DNA from: Gammaproteobacteria bacterium | GTDB taxonomy: Bacteria > Pseudomonadota > Gammaproteobacteria > Pseudomonadales > Oleiphilaceae | Length of the DNA stretch: 14,529 nucleotides | Reading direction: 5' to 3' | NCBI GenBank assembly: GCA_003695085.1 | Contig: RFIV01000088.1 | Span: 1-14,529, forward strand | Translations under genes and position numbers: made by a program | Notes under the pieces: model-generated | Told to the model about the DNA's origin: nothing | The model's database searches: none | The model's input: the letters and a program-made list of their open reading frames with translations, nothing else | Part shown: positions 8,311 through 14,529 of the stretch, one piece after another | Position numbering within the stretch: position 1 is the stretch's first letter | Layout of the letters: each line of letters starts with the position of its first letter

Positions 8311-8391
8311 GACAGACTCACTTGTCAGATCTGCTCAGTGCAGGCAGTATAGTGCCACTCTCGGGATGAGAAGATCAAACAGGAGATCACC
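8311..8391. promoter_or_regulatory. Divergent thiO/fimT intergenic region with near-palindromic promoter core
   Basis: These 81 bp lie between divergent thiO and fimT. GGCAGTATAGTGCC at 8343-8356 is symmetric in 12 of 14 positions. It offers TATAGT on the plus strand (8348-8353, towards fimT) and TATACT on the minus strand (8351-8346, towards thiO). TTGTCA at 8322-8327 is 20 bp before the plus-strand hexamer, so the -35 assignment is uncertain. A clear Shine-Dalgarno AGGAG at 8381-8385 precedes the fimT ATG by 6 nt. The promoter role is inference. Confidence 0.42.
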
Positions 8392-8937
8392 ATGGAACGG
8401 GGTTTCACACTCGTCGAACTATTGGTCACCATCACATTGCTCGCCCTGCTGCTGGCATTGGCTGTGCCAGGCCTTTCCGGTATGGCTGAAAGACAGGCCT
8501 CGGATTCTACGCAGGCAAACATCCGCCGGCTGCTTTCTGCGGGTCGGGAAGCTGCCATCCAGCAAAATGCGGTTACAACGGTCTGCCCGAGTCGGGACGG
8601 CTCCCAGTGCTCCGGAAACTGGCAGGATACGTGGCTGGTGTTTTCCGATCCCAACGGGAACCGGACTGTCGACAGCGGCGAGGCCATCCTGCTGCGCTGG
8701 CAGCCCGATGCACGGGTTCGCTTCGTATCTCGCCCCGCGACGCTGCAGGCCATCCAATGGTCCCCTTCCGGAATCACGGCCGGCACCTTTGGCTCGCTCA
8801 TCTGGTGTGCCGGCGGCGCGAAACAAACCTTGAGGCAAGTCTCAGTCACTCTCCAGGGACGAATCCGGGCCATTCAGGACACGGACGGGGATGGCATCCG
8901 CGACGTCAGTCTGATACCGGCCACCTGCGCGGGCTGA
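8392..8937 (+). CDS. fimT: Minor type IV pilin FimT (GspH/FimT family), probable DNA-binding
   Basis: This encodes 181 residues. FimT is a minor pilin of the type IV pilus; in Legionella and related gammaproteobacteria it binds DNA and is needed for natural transformation. The prepilin signal is very short: MERG, then cleavage before Phe5, with Glu at +5 (Glu9) inside FTLVELLVTI and a hydrophobic helix to about residue 25. The GspH-type globular domain shows QQNAVTTVCPSRDGSQC, WLVFSDPNGNRTVD and QWSPSGITAGTFG, with cysteines at 65, 73, 139 and 179. The C-terminal tail carries GRIR (156-159), matching the GRxR DNA-binding signature. An Asp-rich DTDGDGIRD loop (163-171) resembling a calcium site follows directly. 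It has a strong ribosome site and converges with pilE, 6 bp apart. FimU is the alternative name, but the GRxR tail and the position beside thiO favour FimT. Confidence 0.88.
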   Translation: MERGFTLVELLVTITLLALLLALAVPGLSGMAERQASDSTQANIRRLLSAGREAAIQQNAVTTVCPSRDGSQCSGNWQDTWLVFSDPNGNRTVDSGEAILLRWQPDARVRFVSRPATLQAIQWSPSGITAGTFGSLIWCAGGAKQTLRQVSVTLQGRIRAIQDTDGDGIRDVSLIPATCAG

Positions 8938-8943
8938 TTGAAC

Positions 8944-9396
8944 TTACCAGCAGTTGCTCCCGGATGTGGATTGCCGAAAACCCGTGTGATCCAGAATCAG
9001 CGTGCCACACGCATCTCGCGCCTGATCCCCCACAGGAATCGCGCGGATCTCGTAACCGGATGCATTCGCCTGCTGAATGCGCAGCACATAGCGCGTGGTG
9101 CCATTGCCATCCAGCGGCACCGTGCCGGACGCATAGACCGAAGCCTTGGGAGGGGCAGGAAGCGATGCTCCCTGCCAGGTACCGGTATAGCTCATCGTGC
9201 GTCGGCGATGTTTTTCCAGCGCCTGAGCCAGCTCCAGCAACCCGGTCTGGGCCTCTGCCCGCCAGCTTCGCCGAACATGGTCGGTATACGCCGGCCAGGC
9301 CAGTGACGCCAGAATGCCAGCGATAACCAGAACGATCATCAGCTCCACCAGGCTAAATCCCCGGATTCGGCTAGCTGACGTAACGCGCCATGCCAT
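8944..9396 (-). CDS. pilE: Type IV minor pilin PilE
   Basis: This encodes 150 residues from ATG 9396. It has a class III prepilin signal: a 13-residue basic leader ending in RIRG, cleaved by PilD before Phe14, then FSLVELMIVLVIAG with Glu at +5 and a long hydrophobic helix. Two C-terminal cysteines (130 and 149, with NCW at the end) would close a pilin disulfide-bonded loop. Such PilE proteins sit with the PilV/W/X/FimU minor pilins and PilY1 in the complex that primes pilus assembly. The start shares one base with the pilY1 stop (TGATG), and GGGAGG lies 7 nt upstream of the ATG. An in-frame TTG at 9399 is less likely. Position directly after pilY1 matches PilE in other gammaproteobacteria. 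The pilin family is certain; the PilE name rests on context. Confidence 0.87.
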   Translation of the reverse strand: MAWRVTSASRIRGFSLVELMIVLVIAGILASLAWPAYTDHVRRSWRAEAQTGLLELAQALEKHRRRTMSYTGTWQGASLPAPPKASVYASGTVPLDGNGTTRYVLRIQQANASGYEIRAIPVGDQARDACGTLILDHTGFRQSTSGSNCW

Positions 9397-12300
9397 CAAT
9401 GCACCTCCCGCCAGGCGTAACGGCTGTTCGACCAGGGGTTGTTCTTCTCGGTGATGGTGTCCACCTTGCCCTTGGACGTTCCGGTGTACTTGTACTCCCG
9501 CGGATGATCCGTGTTATAGGTGGAAGGATCTTCCAGAACAGCGGGCGGCGTCGGGATACCCCCGTCTTCGGGCTGGAAACCTGACGTCCAGGCATCCCCC
9601 TGACCGTCACCATCGGTATCGAGCTTGTCATCATTGTTGAACTGGCCATCCTTGTTCACATCCACCGGTGAATAATCCAGCTGTCCACCCGTGGCAGCAT
9701 CCAGCTCCATGACCCAGCCACTGCCACCGCCCTCGCAGCTGTCACCCGACGGGATAAGTGTGCTCAGAATAATGCGGCCGTTGCGAATCAGGGGCGTGTA
9801 GACCACCCGCTCACCCTGATTGTCGGTCGATGAAGGCTTGATGAAGTCCATGTACCAGCCCAGCTTGCTGTTCCAGTCCACGGGGTTCTGGCTGAGCACC
9901 CGATAGGCGCGCCCGCTTTGTGTCGTCTCCTTGAGAATGCTTTGGCGCTGCAAGTTGATACGCCCTACATTCGCGGTCCCCTTGTCCCAGATCGCATAGA
10001 AGGACTGTGTCACTGTCGATGCGCTCACCGTCACGTCATCCGGCTCGAGGAACTTGCCCGTTCCGACGTAGACCAGAACGTTGTTGCCCGAACGATAGTT
10101 GGGGTGGCGCCCCACACGCACCTGCGTCGTGATCGGCTGAACCGCACCGCTCGCGGATACGGCCTTGAACAGGGGCGCCGGCTTGCCTCCACTGAAAAGA
10201 GCGAAGTCCCAGTTCGAAGCATTGGCATCACTCACATCCACCTTCCAGACGTGACCGAACAGATCTCCTGCGTAGATCACATCTGCGATCAGGTCATTGT
10301 TCAGATCCACGACCATGGGGGCCGCCATGCCGTTGGGGCGTCCCTGGCCTTCAGGATCCTGTGCCATGCCTTGCTGGGTATCAAACTTGCGGATGAGCGC
10401 GCCTGTCTGGATATCCACCACGTAAAGCACGGCATTGCCCGTGGCACTCACATGATCATCGGAGGCCGTATTGTTGTATCCGTTGCCGAAGACAGCGGCC
10501 CACTTTCCGTTCGCCATGCGCACTACGGAAGCCTTGCCATAGGTGTAACCCAGATCAGCGTCGTCACTGTCATCGAATTGCCAGCGTACCAGTTTTGCCG
10601 CATTGCCTTCGGAGAATCCCAGGCCACGCGCCGTGGACAGCCCGTCCGGATCGGTGATATCCAGCGCAAAGAAGGCCTGCCCCCCCTTGCCGAGCCCGCC
10701 AACCAGTAACGTGTGCCACTTCTCGTCTTCTTCCAGCCAGGCATCCGCTGCCGTGAGCTTGCCATCCACAAAATACTGATGGCTGTAGCTGGCGTTCGCC
10801 AGCACAGGCAGGCGGTCAAACACTGCTTCGGGAATGAAGGCCAGTTTTTCCTTGCCTCCCTGACCATTTTCAGTCGCCACGATGCCATGCAACATGCCGT
10901 CATTGGCCCCGAAATAGAGCATGGGCGAGCGATTCTTCATTTCGCTCTGGAAATCGCTGTACTTCTGGCCGCCATCTTCAGGAGCCGTGCCGGGCCAGTC
11001 ATCCGGATAGAAAAAGGCGGGCGCCGCCACGTACAGCGGGTCGCTGTGAATGATATCGCCCAGAATGTGATCGCGCTGCCGGAACTGAAGTGTTGACCCG
11101 GCCTGGCCCAGTTCCTCGGACTGATCGCCACGCAGATACGCGACCAGATCCGCGCCGTACTGATCCTGCCCCGAGGGAACACCTGCAACCCATGCCAGGG
11201 TTTGATCCAGCGTCAGGTCCGTGCTGGCCGGTGTCCAGCTACCATCCGATTTCCAGCTCGATGGCCAGCGGAAGGGCACGCCACGTTCGTTGTCCGAACG
11301 TGCGGTAATCACGACCCGGTTGTCGCGATACCCTGTGCCTGCCACAAGCGCATCCAGCTTTTCACGCGCATTCCAGGCCGGCGACGACAACGTGCCATCG
11401 CTCTGGACCGGCAACGCCTTGAGACTCCCGGTCCAGTTTCCTGAATCAAACTCAGCTCTGAACAACAACGCGCCATTTGTCAGCTCGCCTGAATTGACGG
11501 TCACCGCGGCGGAGGAGGCATTACGTGCCAGGATTTCATTGAAGGCCTTTTCGAGCTGAGGCCCAAGGTTATTGGCATTGGTCACCGGGAAGTAGTTGTC
11601 CGGGTTGCCATCCCCGTCCGCATCCCACTCCGTGCCCTCGGGCACGCCGTTGCCGTTGGCATCCTGAAATCCGCCCCACTTTGCTGCATACCAGAGGGGG
11701 TTCTTGAGCAGTGTAGCACCTGTGCTGCTGCCCGGTGTAAATGTACGTGAAGCCGTCAGGGGCAGGCATTTGTGGTCGGGGTCACCATCCTTCGGGCAAT
11801 CTTGCAGATTCGTATCCATGAAGTAATTTCGCAGACGTGAGTTTGCCGCCGGATTATCTGAAGTTTCACCATCTTTGAGATCCCGGACTTCAAGATAAAT
11901 CCCGTCCGCAGTCGTCCCCGAGATAATGTACCCCATGTGCTGATCAATCGACCCCGCTGCATAGTCCGAACTGATGGAAACGGTTAGCGTCCCGTCATTG
12001 TTTTTCTTGTAGGTGTAGGTGGCGATCGCATCCATGTCGTGATCCGCCCCCTGCTCCACGTCTTCAAAGTTGATGCGGAATCGCCCTTCATCGGGCTTCA
12101 GGTACTCCACGTAGAAATCAACAATCTGGTTAGTGGGCTGAAAAGCAGTTTCACTGGAGCTTATTCCATATCCGCCAACCGATTTGGCAAAGGGCACCAG
12201 TGTGATCCAGCGGCCGTTATCCACGGGGATTCGGACCTGGGGCAGCGGCGACGCCAGCGCCACGGCAAAGGTCTGCACCCTTTGCTGACCGGTTGCCACC

Positions 12301-13973
12301 GCGTGTACATCATTCATGAAGGCCCAGTAGGCCACGCTGGCACTGTAATAACTTCCCAGTTTGGTCGGTTCCTCAGGCGCCAGTCCCCGGATCCGCCCCA
12401 GACTGTCGACCTGCTTGGGCTTGCCGGCACTGTCTTTTTCGTGGACTGATCCGCCGGCCGTGTAGCTCTCGCCAATAAAATGCTTACCCACCACATCTGC
12501 TTCATTGACCGAAATCGTATCCCCTTCACGCGTAACATCCAGTCCGGGCAGATCGCCTGTAAAGGCGCTGTTGAACTGGCTGCCCGGCAAATTATCCGAG
12601 TCATATGAGGGGTTGATATCACTGATGACAATCTGGAACGGCTTGGCGCAGTGCGGGTACCCCCCATTGGCGACATCATAGGGATCCAGCCAGGCATTGC
12701 TCAGGTCCGGCAGGCCCAGCGCCGCATCCTGAGTATTCCCCTTGGCGATATAGGCGGAGGTGGGCGTTTTCTTTCCGGCAAAATAGCGTGTGCTCTCGTA
12801 GAGCATTTCGGCCACGGGATTGCCCCACATGACACACTCGCCATTGTTGATCGGTCTGTTGGCGATCCAGCCGCAACTATACTTGTAGCCTGAATAGGAG
12901 AAGCCCTTGACCTTCAGGGCGTCCAGCGTGCGCACGATGCCGGAGACATTGGTTGTGAATGTACCGTCACTGACATTGACTTCCGGCACAAAGGGGCCAA
13001 TGTTGCGCCGCAGAATGCCCCCGTCCGTGTTGTTGTCGTAGCTGCCTGAAAGCAGCCCGAAGTGCATGCGGCCCGTTTCACCGTATTGATGCAGGATGCC
13101 GGTAGGTTTGGCATAACCGGAGGGATAAAGCTTGCAGTTGGGCTCCAGCAGGCCCACCCTGCACACTTCCACACGTACCTCGAAGTCCGACAGGCTGTCC
13201 GCCTTGCCATTGGCGATGCAGAGAGGCCCATTCCCCTTTTTACATTTATCGCCTGCGACCGGTCGCTCAATGGACACCCATTCCCAGATCTGCCATTGCG
13301 CATTTTGCATGACCCGCAACAGTGGCGGACCATTTCCGGACCTACTGACATTGGCAAACAGGTGCCTTCTTCCACTGCGGGGTTGCGTCAGCGGCGTATA
13401 GTCCGCAATATCATACCCATCAATATCCGGGCTGTTGTAGGCCTTGCCCCAGGCATGGGCATCCTGAGGAATATGAGTACGACGCAGAACCGTGCGCTCT
13501 GTGGTATCGATTTCCCTGTAGCCCCCATAAAGTACCTTGCGCAGGGCATCAATGCGGGCGGTGGTCAGATAGTTGAGAAAATCCCCGCTCCATTCGCCCT
13601 CCGAGCCACCGGCACAAGTCTTGTCACGTGCAGCGATCTGCGTGGCGTTCTTGACCGACTTGGGCACGAACAGTTTTTCGGTGGCGTCATAGTCGTAACA
13701 GGCGTAACTGTTGAAGTAACCGAAATAATCAATCGAATCCGGTTTGTAGCGAATGTCCAGCTCGCCGTCGCCGTCCAGATCCGAGGCATCGTTATAGGCT
13801 TCGTAGTACAGTTTGTGATCCCGACCCATGATCAGCATGGTCAAAGGGGGTGCGGTCTGACCCACGATCAGGGGCTGATCAGCCAGATTCAGCGGGGCCG
13901 ACTGAGCCGCGCCAGAAAACCACGCCAGCACGATGAAAGCCAGATGACAAGATCTGGCAGCAACTCTGTTCAT
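9396..13973 (-). CDS. pilY1: Type IV pilus tip-associated adhesin/assembly factor PilY1 (PilC/PilY family)
   Basis: This encodes 1525 residues, longer than P. aeruginosa PilY1 (1161). PilY1 is exported and works with minor pilins to prime pilus assembly, oppose retraction, and act in adhesion and surface sensing. A signal peptide ends near residue 25 (SGAAQS). The N-terminal half has DLDGDGELD (65-73), VISDINPSYDSDNLPG and the Asp-rich DADGDGNPD (784-792). The C-terminal beta-propeller shows GANDGMLHG, KLAFIPEAVFDRLP, HQYFVDG, LLVGGLGKGGQAFFALD and a DxNxDxxxD site at 1223-1231 (DLNNDLIAD). The latter has the same spacing as the P. aeruginosa calcium site. A tail with DVNKDGQFNNDD (1438-1449) and DTDGDGQGD (1452-1460) precedes the terminal AWREVH. 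I chose ATG 13973 because AAGGAG lies 7 nt upstream and a signal peptide follows. The frame stays open to 14324, but that stretch is antiparallel-free overlap with pilX coding sequence on the same strand and encodes nothing PilY1-like. Confidence 0.93.
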   Translation of the reverse strand: MNRVAARSCHLAFIVLAWFSGAAQSAPLNLADQPLIVGQTAPPLTMLIMGRDHKLYYEAYNDASDLDGDGELDIRYKPDSIDYFGYFNSYACYDYDATEKLFVPKSVKNATQIAARDKTCAGGSEGEWSGDFLNYLTTARIDALRKVLYGGYREIDTTERTVLRRTHIPQDAHAWGKAYNSPDIDGYDIADYTPLTQPRSGRRHLFANVSRSGNGPPLLRVMQNAQWQIWEWVSIERPVAGDKCKKGNGPLCIANGKADSLSDFEVRVEVCRVGLLEPNCKLYPSGYAKPTGILHQYGETGRMHFGLLSGSYDNNTDGGILRRNIGPFVPEVNVSDGTFTTNVSGIVRTLDALKVKGFSYSGYKYSCGWIANRPINNGECVMWGNPVAEMLYESTRYFAGKKTPTSAYIAKGNTQDAALGLPDLSNAWLDPYDVANGGYPHCAKPFQIVISDINPSYDSDNLPGSQFNSAFTGDLPGLDVTREGDTISVNEADVVGKHFIGESYTAGGSVHEKDSAGKPKQVDSLGRIRGLAPEEPTKLGSYYSASVAYWAFMNDVHAVATGQQRVQTFAVALASPLPQVRIPVDNGRWITLVPFAKSVGGYGISSSETAFQPTNQIVDFYVEYLKPDEGRFRINFEDVEQGADHDMDAIATYTYKKNNDGTLTVSISSDYAAGSIDQHMGYIISGTTADGIYLEVRDLKDGETSDNPAANSRLRNYFMDTNLQDCPKDGDPDHKCLPLTASRTFTPGSSTGATLLKNPLWYAAKWGGFQDANGNGVPEGTEWDADGDGNPDNYFPVTNANNLGPQLEKAFNEILARNASSAAVTVNSGELTNGALLFRAEFDSGNWTGSLKALPVQSDGTLSSPAWNAREKLDALVAGTGYRDNRVVITARSDNERGVPFRWPSSWKSDGSWTPASTDLTLDQTLAWVAGVPSGQDQYGADLVAYLRGDQSEELGQAGSTLQFRQRDHILGDIIHSDPLYVAAPAFFYPDDWPGTAPEDGGQKYSDFQSEMKNRSPMLYFGANDGMLHGIVATENGQGGKEKLAFIPEAVFDRLPVLANASYSHQYFVDGKLTAADAWLEEDEKWHTLLVGGLGKGGQAFFALDITDPDGLSTARGLGFSEGNAAKLVRWQFDDSDDADLGYTYGKASVVRMANGKWAAVFGNGYNNTASDDHVSATGNAVLYVVDIQTGALIRKFDTQQGMAQDPEGQGRPNGMAAPMVVDLNNDLIADVIYAGDLFGHVWKVDVSDANASNWDFALFSGGKPAPLFKAVSASGAVQPITTQVRVGRHPNYRSGNNVLVYVGTGKFLEPDDVTVSASTVTQSFYAIWDKGTANVGRINLQRQSILKETTQSGRAYRVLSQNPVDWNSKLGWYMDFIKPSSTDNQGERVVYTPLIRNGRIILSTLIPSGDSCEGGGSGWVMELDAATGGQLDYSPVDVNKDGQFNNDDKLDTDGDGQGDAWTSGFQPEDGGIPTPPAVLEDPSTYNTDHPREYKYTGTSKGKVDTITEKNNPWSNSRYAWREVH

Positions 13974-13980
13974 GGTATGA

Positions 13981-13986
13981 CTCCTT
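13981..13986 (-). promoter_or_regulatory. Strong Shine-Dalgarno of pilY1
   Basis: AAGGAG on the minus strand lies 7 nt before the ATG at 13973, in the 19-bp gap after the pilX stop. It decides the pilY1 start against the much longer open frame that runs back to 14324 inside pilX. Confidence 0.85.
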
Positions 13987-13992
13987 TCCGGC

Positions 13993-14511
13993 TCAGGGCG
14001 CATTGTTTTGCTGTTTCTTGATGAAGACACTCTGGAGATAAACCTTGCTGCCTCCTGCGCCCACGCCCCTGCCTGTAGTACGATAAGCCGTGTATTGCGG
14101 CTTGATGTACCCCAATCCCAGGTCCGATACCGGGACATTGGGGTCTCCCGAAAGCACCTGGCCTTTCTCAATGACAAACTGGGCTGGTTGCCCGCCGGTC
14201 GTGCTGACGGCGCCCTTGGAGGTCCAGTAACTGTCTGCGGCTGTCCGCCACCAATGTGCGGCGGGTGTCGCTTCAAAAGCGCCCAGAGCATCGGGTTTGC
14301 TGGCTGCCAGCAAGGCCGCCTCACCCACTGCCAGCGCCGATTCGGCCGCCACCATGGCTGCCTGGCGGTCTGCCGTATTGGCCATGACCTTGGTATCGAC
14401 CGTTGTCACGGCCAGAGTAACCGTCCCGACAAGCGACAAGACGGCCAATAACACCAGCGCAATAATCAGCACGGCACCTTGTTGAGCGGCAAACCCCGGA
14501 CGCACGATCAT
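13993..14511 (-). CDS. pilX: Type IV pilus minor pilin PilX
   Basis: This encodes 172 residues with the PilX N-terminal family pattern: a short basic leader, AAQQG as the probable prepilin cleavage site (after Gly12), then a hydrophobic helix AVLIIALVLLAVLSLVG. The next block TADRQAAMVAAESALAVGEA matches the family pattern of charged then AAE-rich sequence. The +5 position is Ile rather than Glu, as is common for PilX-type minor pilins. PilX joins PilV, PilW, FimU and PilY1 in the pilus-tip priming complex. The start ATG 14511 has GGAGG upstream with 7-nt spacing. Just before it, a TAA at 14526-14524 is a plausible stop for an upstream gene (pilW in other species), but too little is present to identify it. 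pilY1 follows after 19 bp, in one operon. Confidence 0.9.
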   Translation of the reverse strand: MIVRPGFAAQQGAVLIIALVLLAVLSLVGTVTLAVTTVDTKVMANTADRQAAMVAAESALAVGEAALLAASKPDALGAFEATPAAHWWRTAADSYWTSKGAVSTTGGQPAQFVIEKGQVLSGDPNVPVSDLGLGYIKPQYTAYRTTGRGVGAGGSKVYLQSVFIKKQQNNAP

Positions 14512-14529
14512 GATTGCCCTCCGTTACGC

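Noticed and set aside
8340..8358. TGGCAC...TGC on the minus strand as a sigma54 promoter for thiO
   Set aside because: GG and GC are separated by 9 nt instead of the required 10, and sigma54 spacing is strict; the TATACT hexamer explains the sequence better.
9918..10709. Long plus-strand open frame (263 residues) antisense to pilY1
   Set aside because: It is a shadow of pilY1 codon usage in GC-rich DNA, with no recognisable motif or ribosome site. The same holds for the plus-strand frame at 13062-14021.
11124..11132. RGD tripeptide in PilY1 (YLRGDQ), possible integrin-binding motif
   Set aside because: It sits in a YLRGD segment that I recall as common in the PilY1 family and is not at the position of the P. 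aeruginosa integrin-binding RGD, so it says nothing about host adhesion.
11282..11302. Perfect 8-bp inverted repeat CACGTTCG/CGAACGTG with 5-nt loop
   Set aside because: It lies within pilY1 coding sequence with no T-run; about one such repeat is expected by chance in a window this size.
11631..11646. CGTGCCC/GGGCACG inverted repeat
   Set aside because: It is inside pilY1 coding sequence for a conserved-looking VPEGTE stretch, in GC-rich DNA where such stems arise easily.
13974..14324. Apparent 117-residue N-terminal extension of PilY1
   Set aside because: It lies almost wholly within pilX in another frame, has no family resemblance, and the ATG at 13973 has both a strong ribosome site and a signal peptide.

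Overview
The window is GC-rich, gene-dense chromosomal DNA from a gammaproteobacterium. I see no mobile element, CRISPR array, rRNA or tRNA. The gene order (pgeF-rluD divergent from bamD, then pilS-pilR, thiO, fimT and minor-pilin/pilY1 genes) resembles the Pseudomonas aeruginosa region around pilSR and fimT-pilE. Two differences, an interposed nadE and an inverted pilX-pilY1-pilE block, argue against Pseudomonas itself. They suggest another type IV-piliated lineage, possibly Chromatiales-like, but that is an inference. Genus cannot be assigned from what is visible.

Region 1 (1-4131) is housekeeping. pgeF (partial, runs off the left edge) and rluD form a minus-strand pair with overlapping stop and start codons. 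bamD, the outer-membrane assembly lipoprotein, diverges from them. nadE, the glutamine-dependent NAD synthetase, converges on bamD with only 13 bp between them.

Region 2 (4221-7188) is the two-component system pilS-pilR: a six-helix membrane histidine kinase and its sigma54-dependent response regulator. In Pseudomonas this pair controls transcription of the major pilin gene pilA, which is not in this window.

Region 3 (7198-14529) begins with thiO (glycine oxidase, minus strand), divergent from fimT (GspH-type minor pilin, plus strand). On the minus strand, converging on fimT, is a type IV pilus assembly operon read in the order pilX, pilY1, pilE. pilX begins 18 bp from the right edge and an upstream gene probably ends right there. 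FimT carries the GRxR signature known from DNA-binding FimT proteins, so the pili built here may serve natural transformation as well as twitching or adhesion. PilY1 is large (1525 residues) with several Asp-rich calcium-type loops, one matching the spacing of the calcium site that controls pilus retraction in P. aeruginosa.

Every intergenic gap is under 100 bp, so there is no large unannotated stretch. The two divergent gaps nadE/pilS and thiO/fimT share a near-palindromic GGCAnTATAnTG core that could be a bidirectional promoter. I found no clearly novel system. The most notable points are the FimT signature, the reorganised pilus locus and the shared symmetric promoter core.
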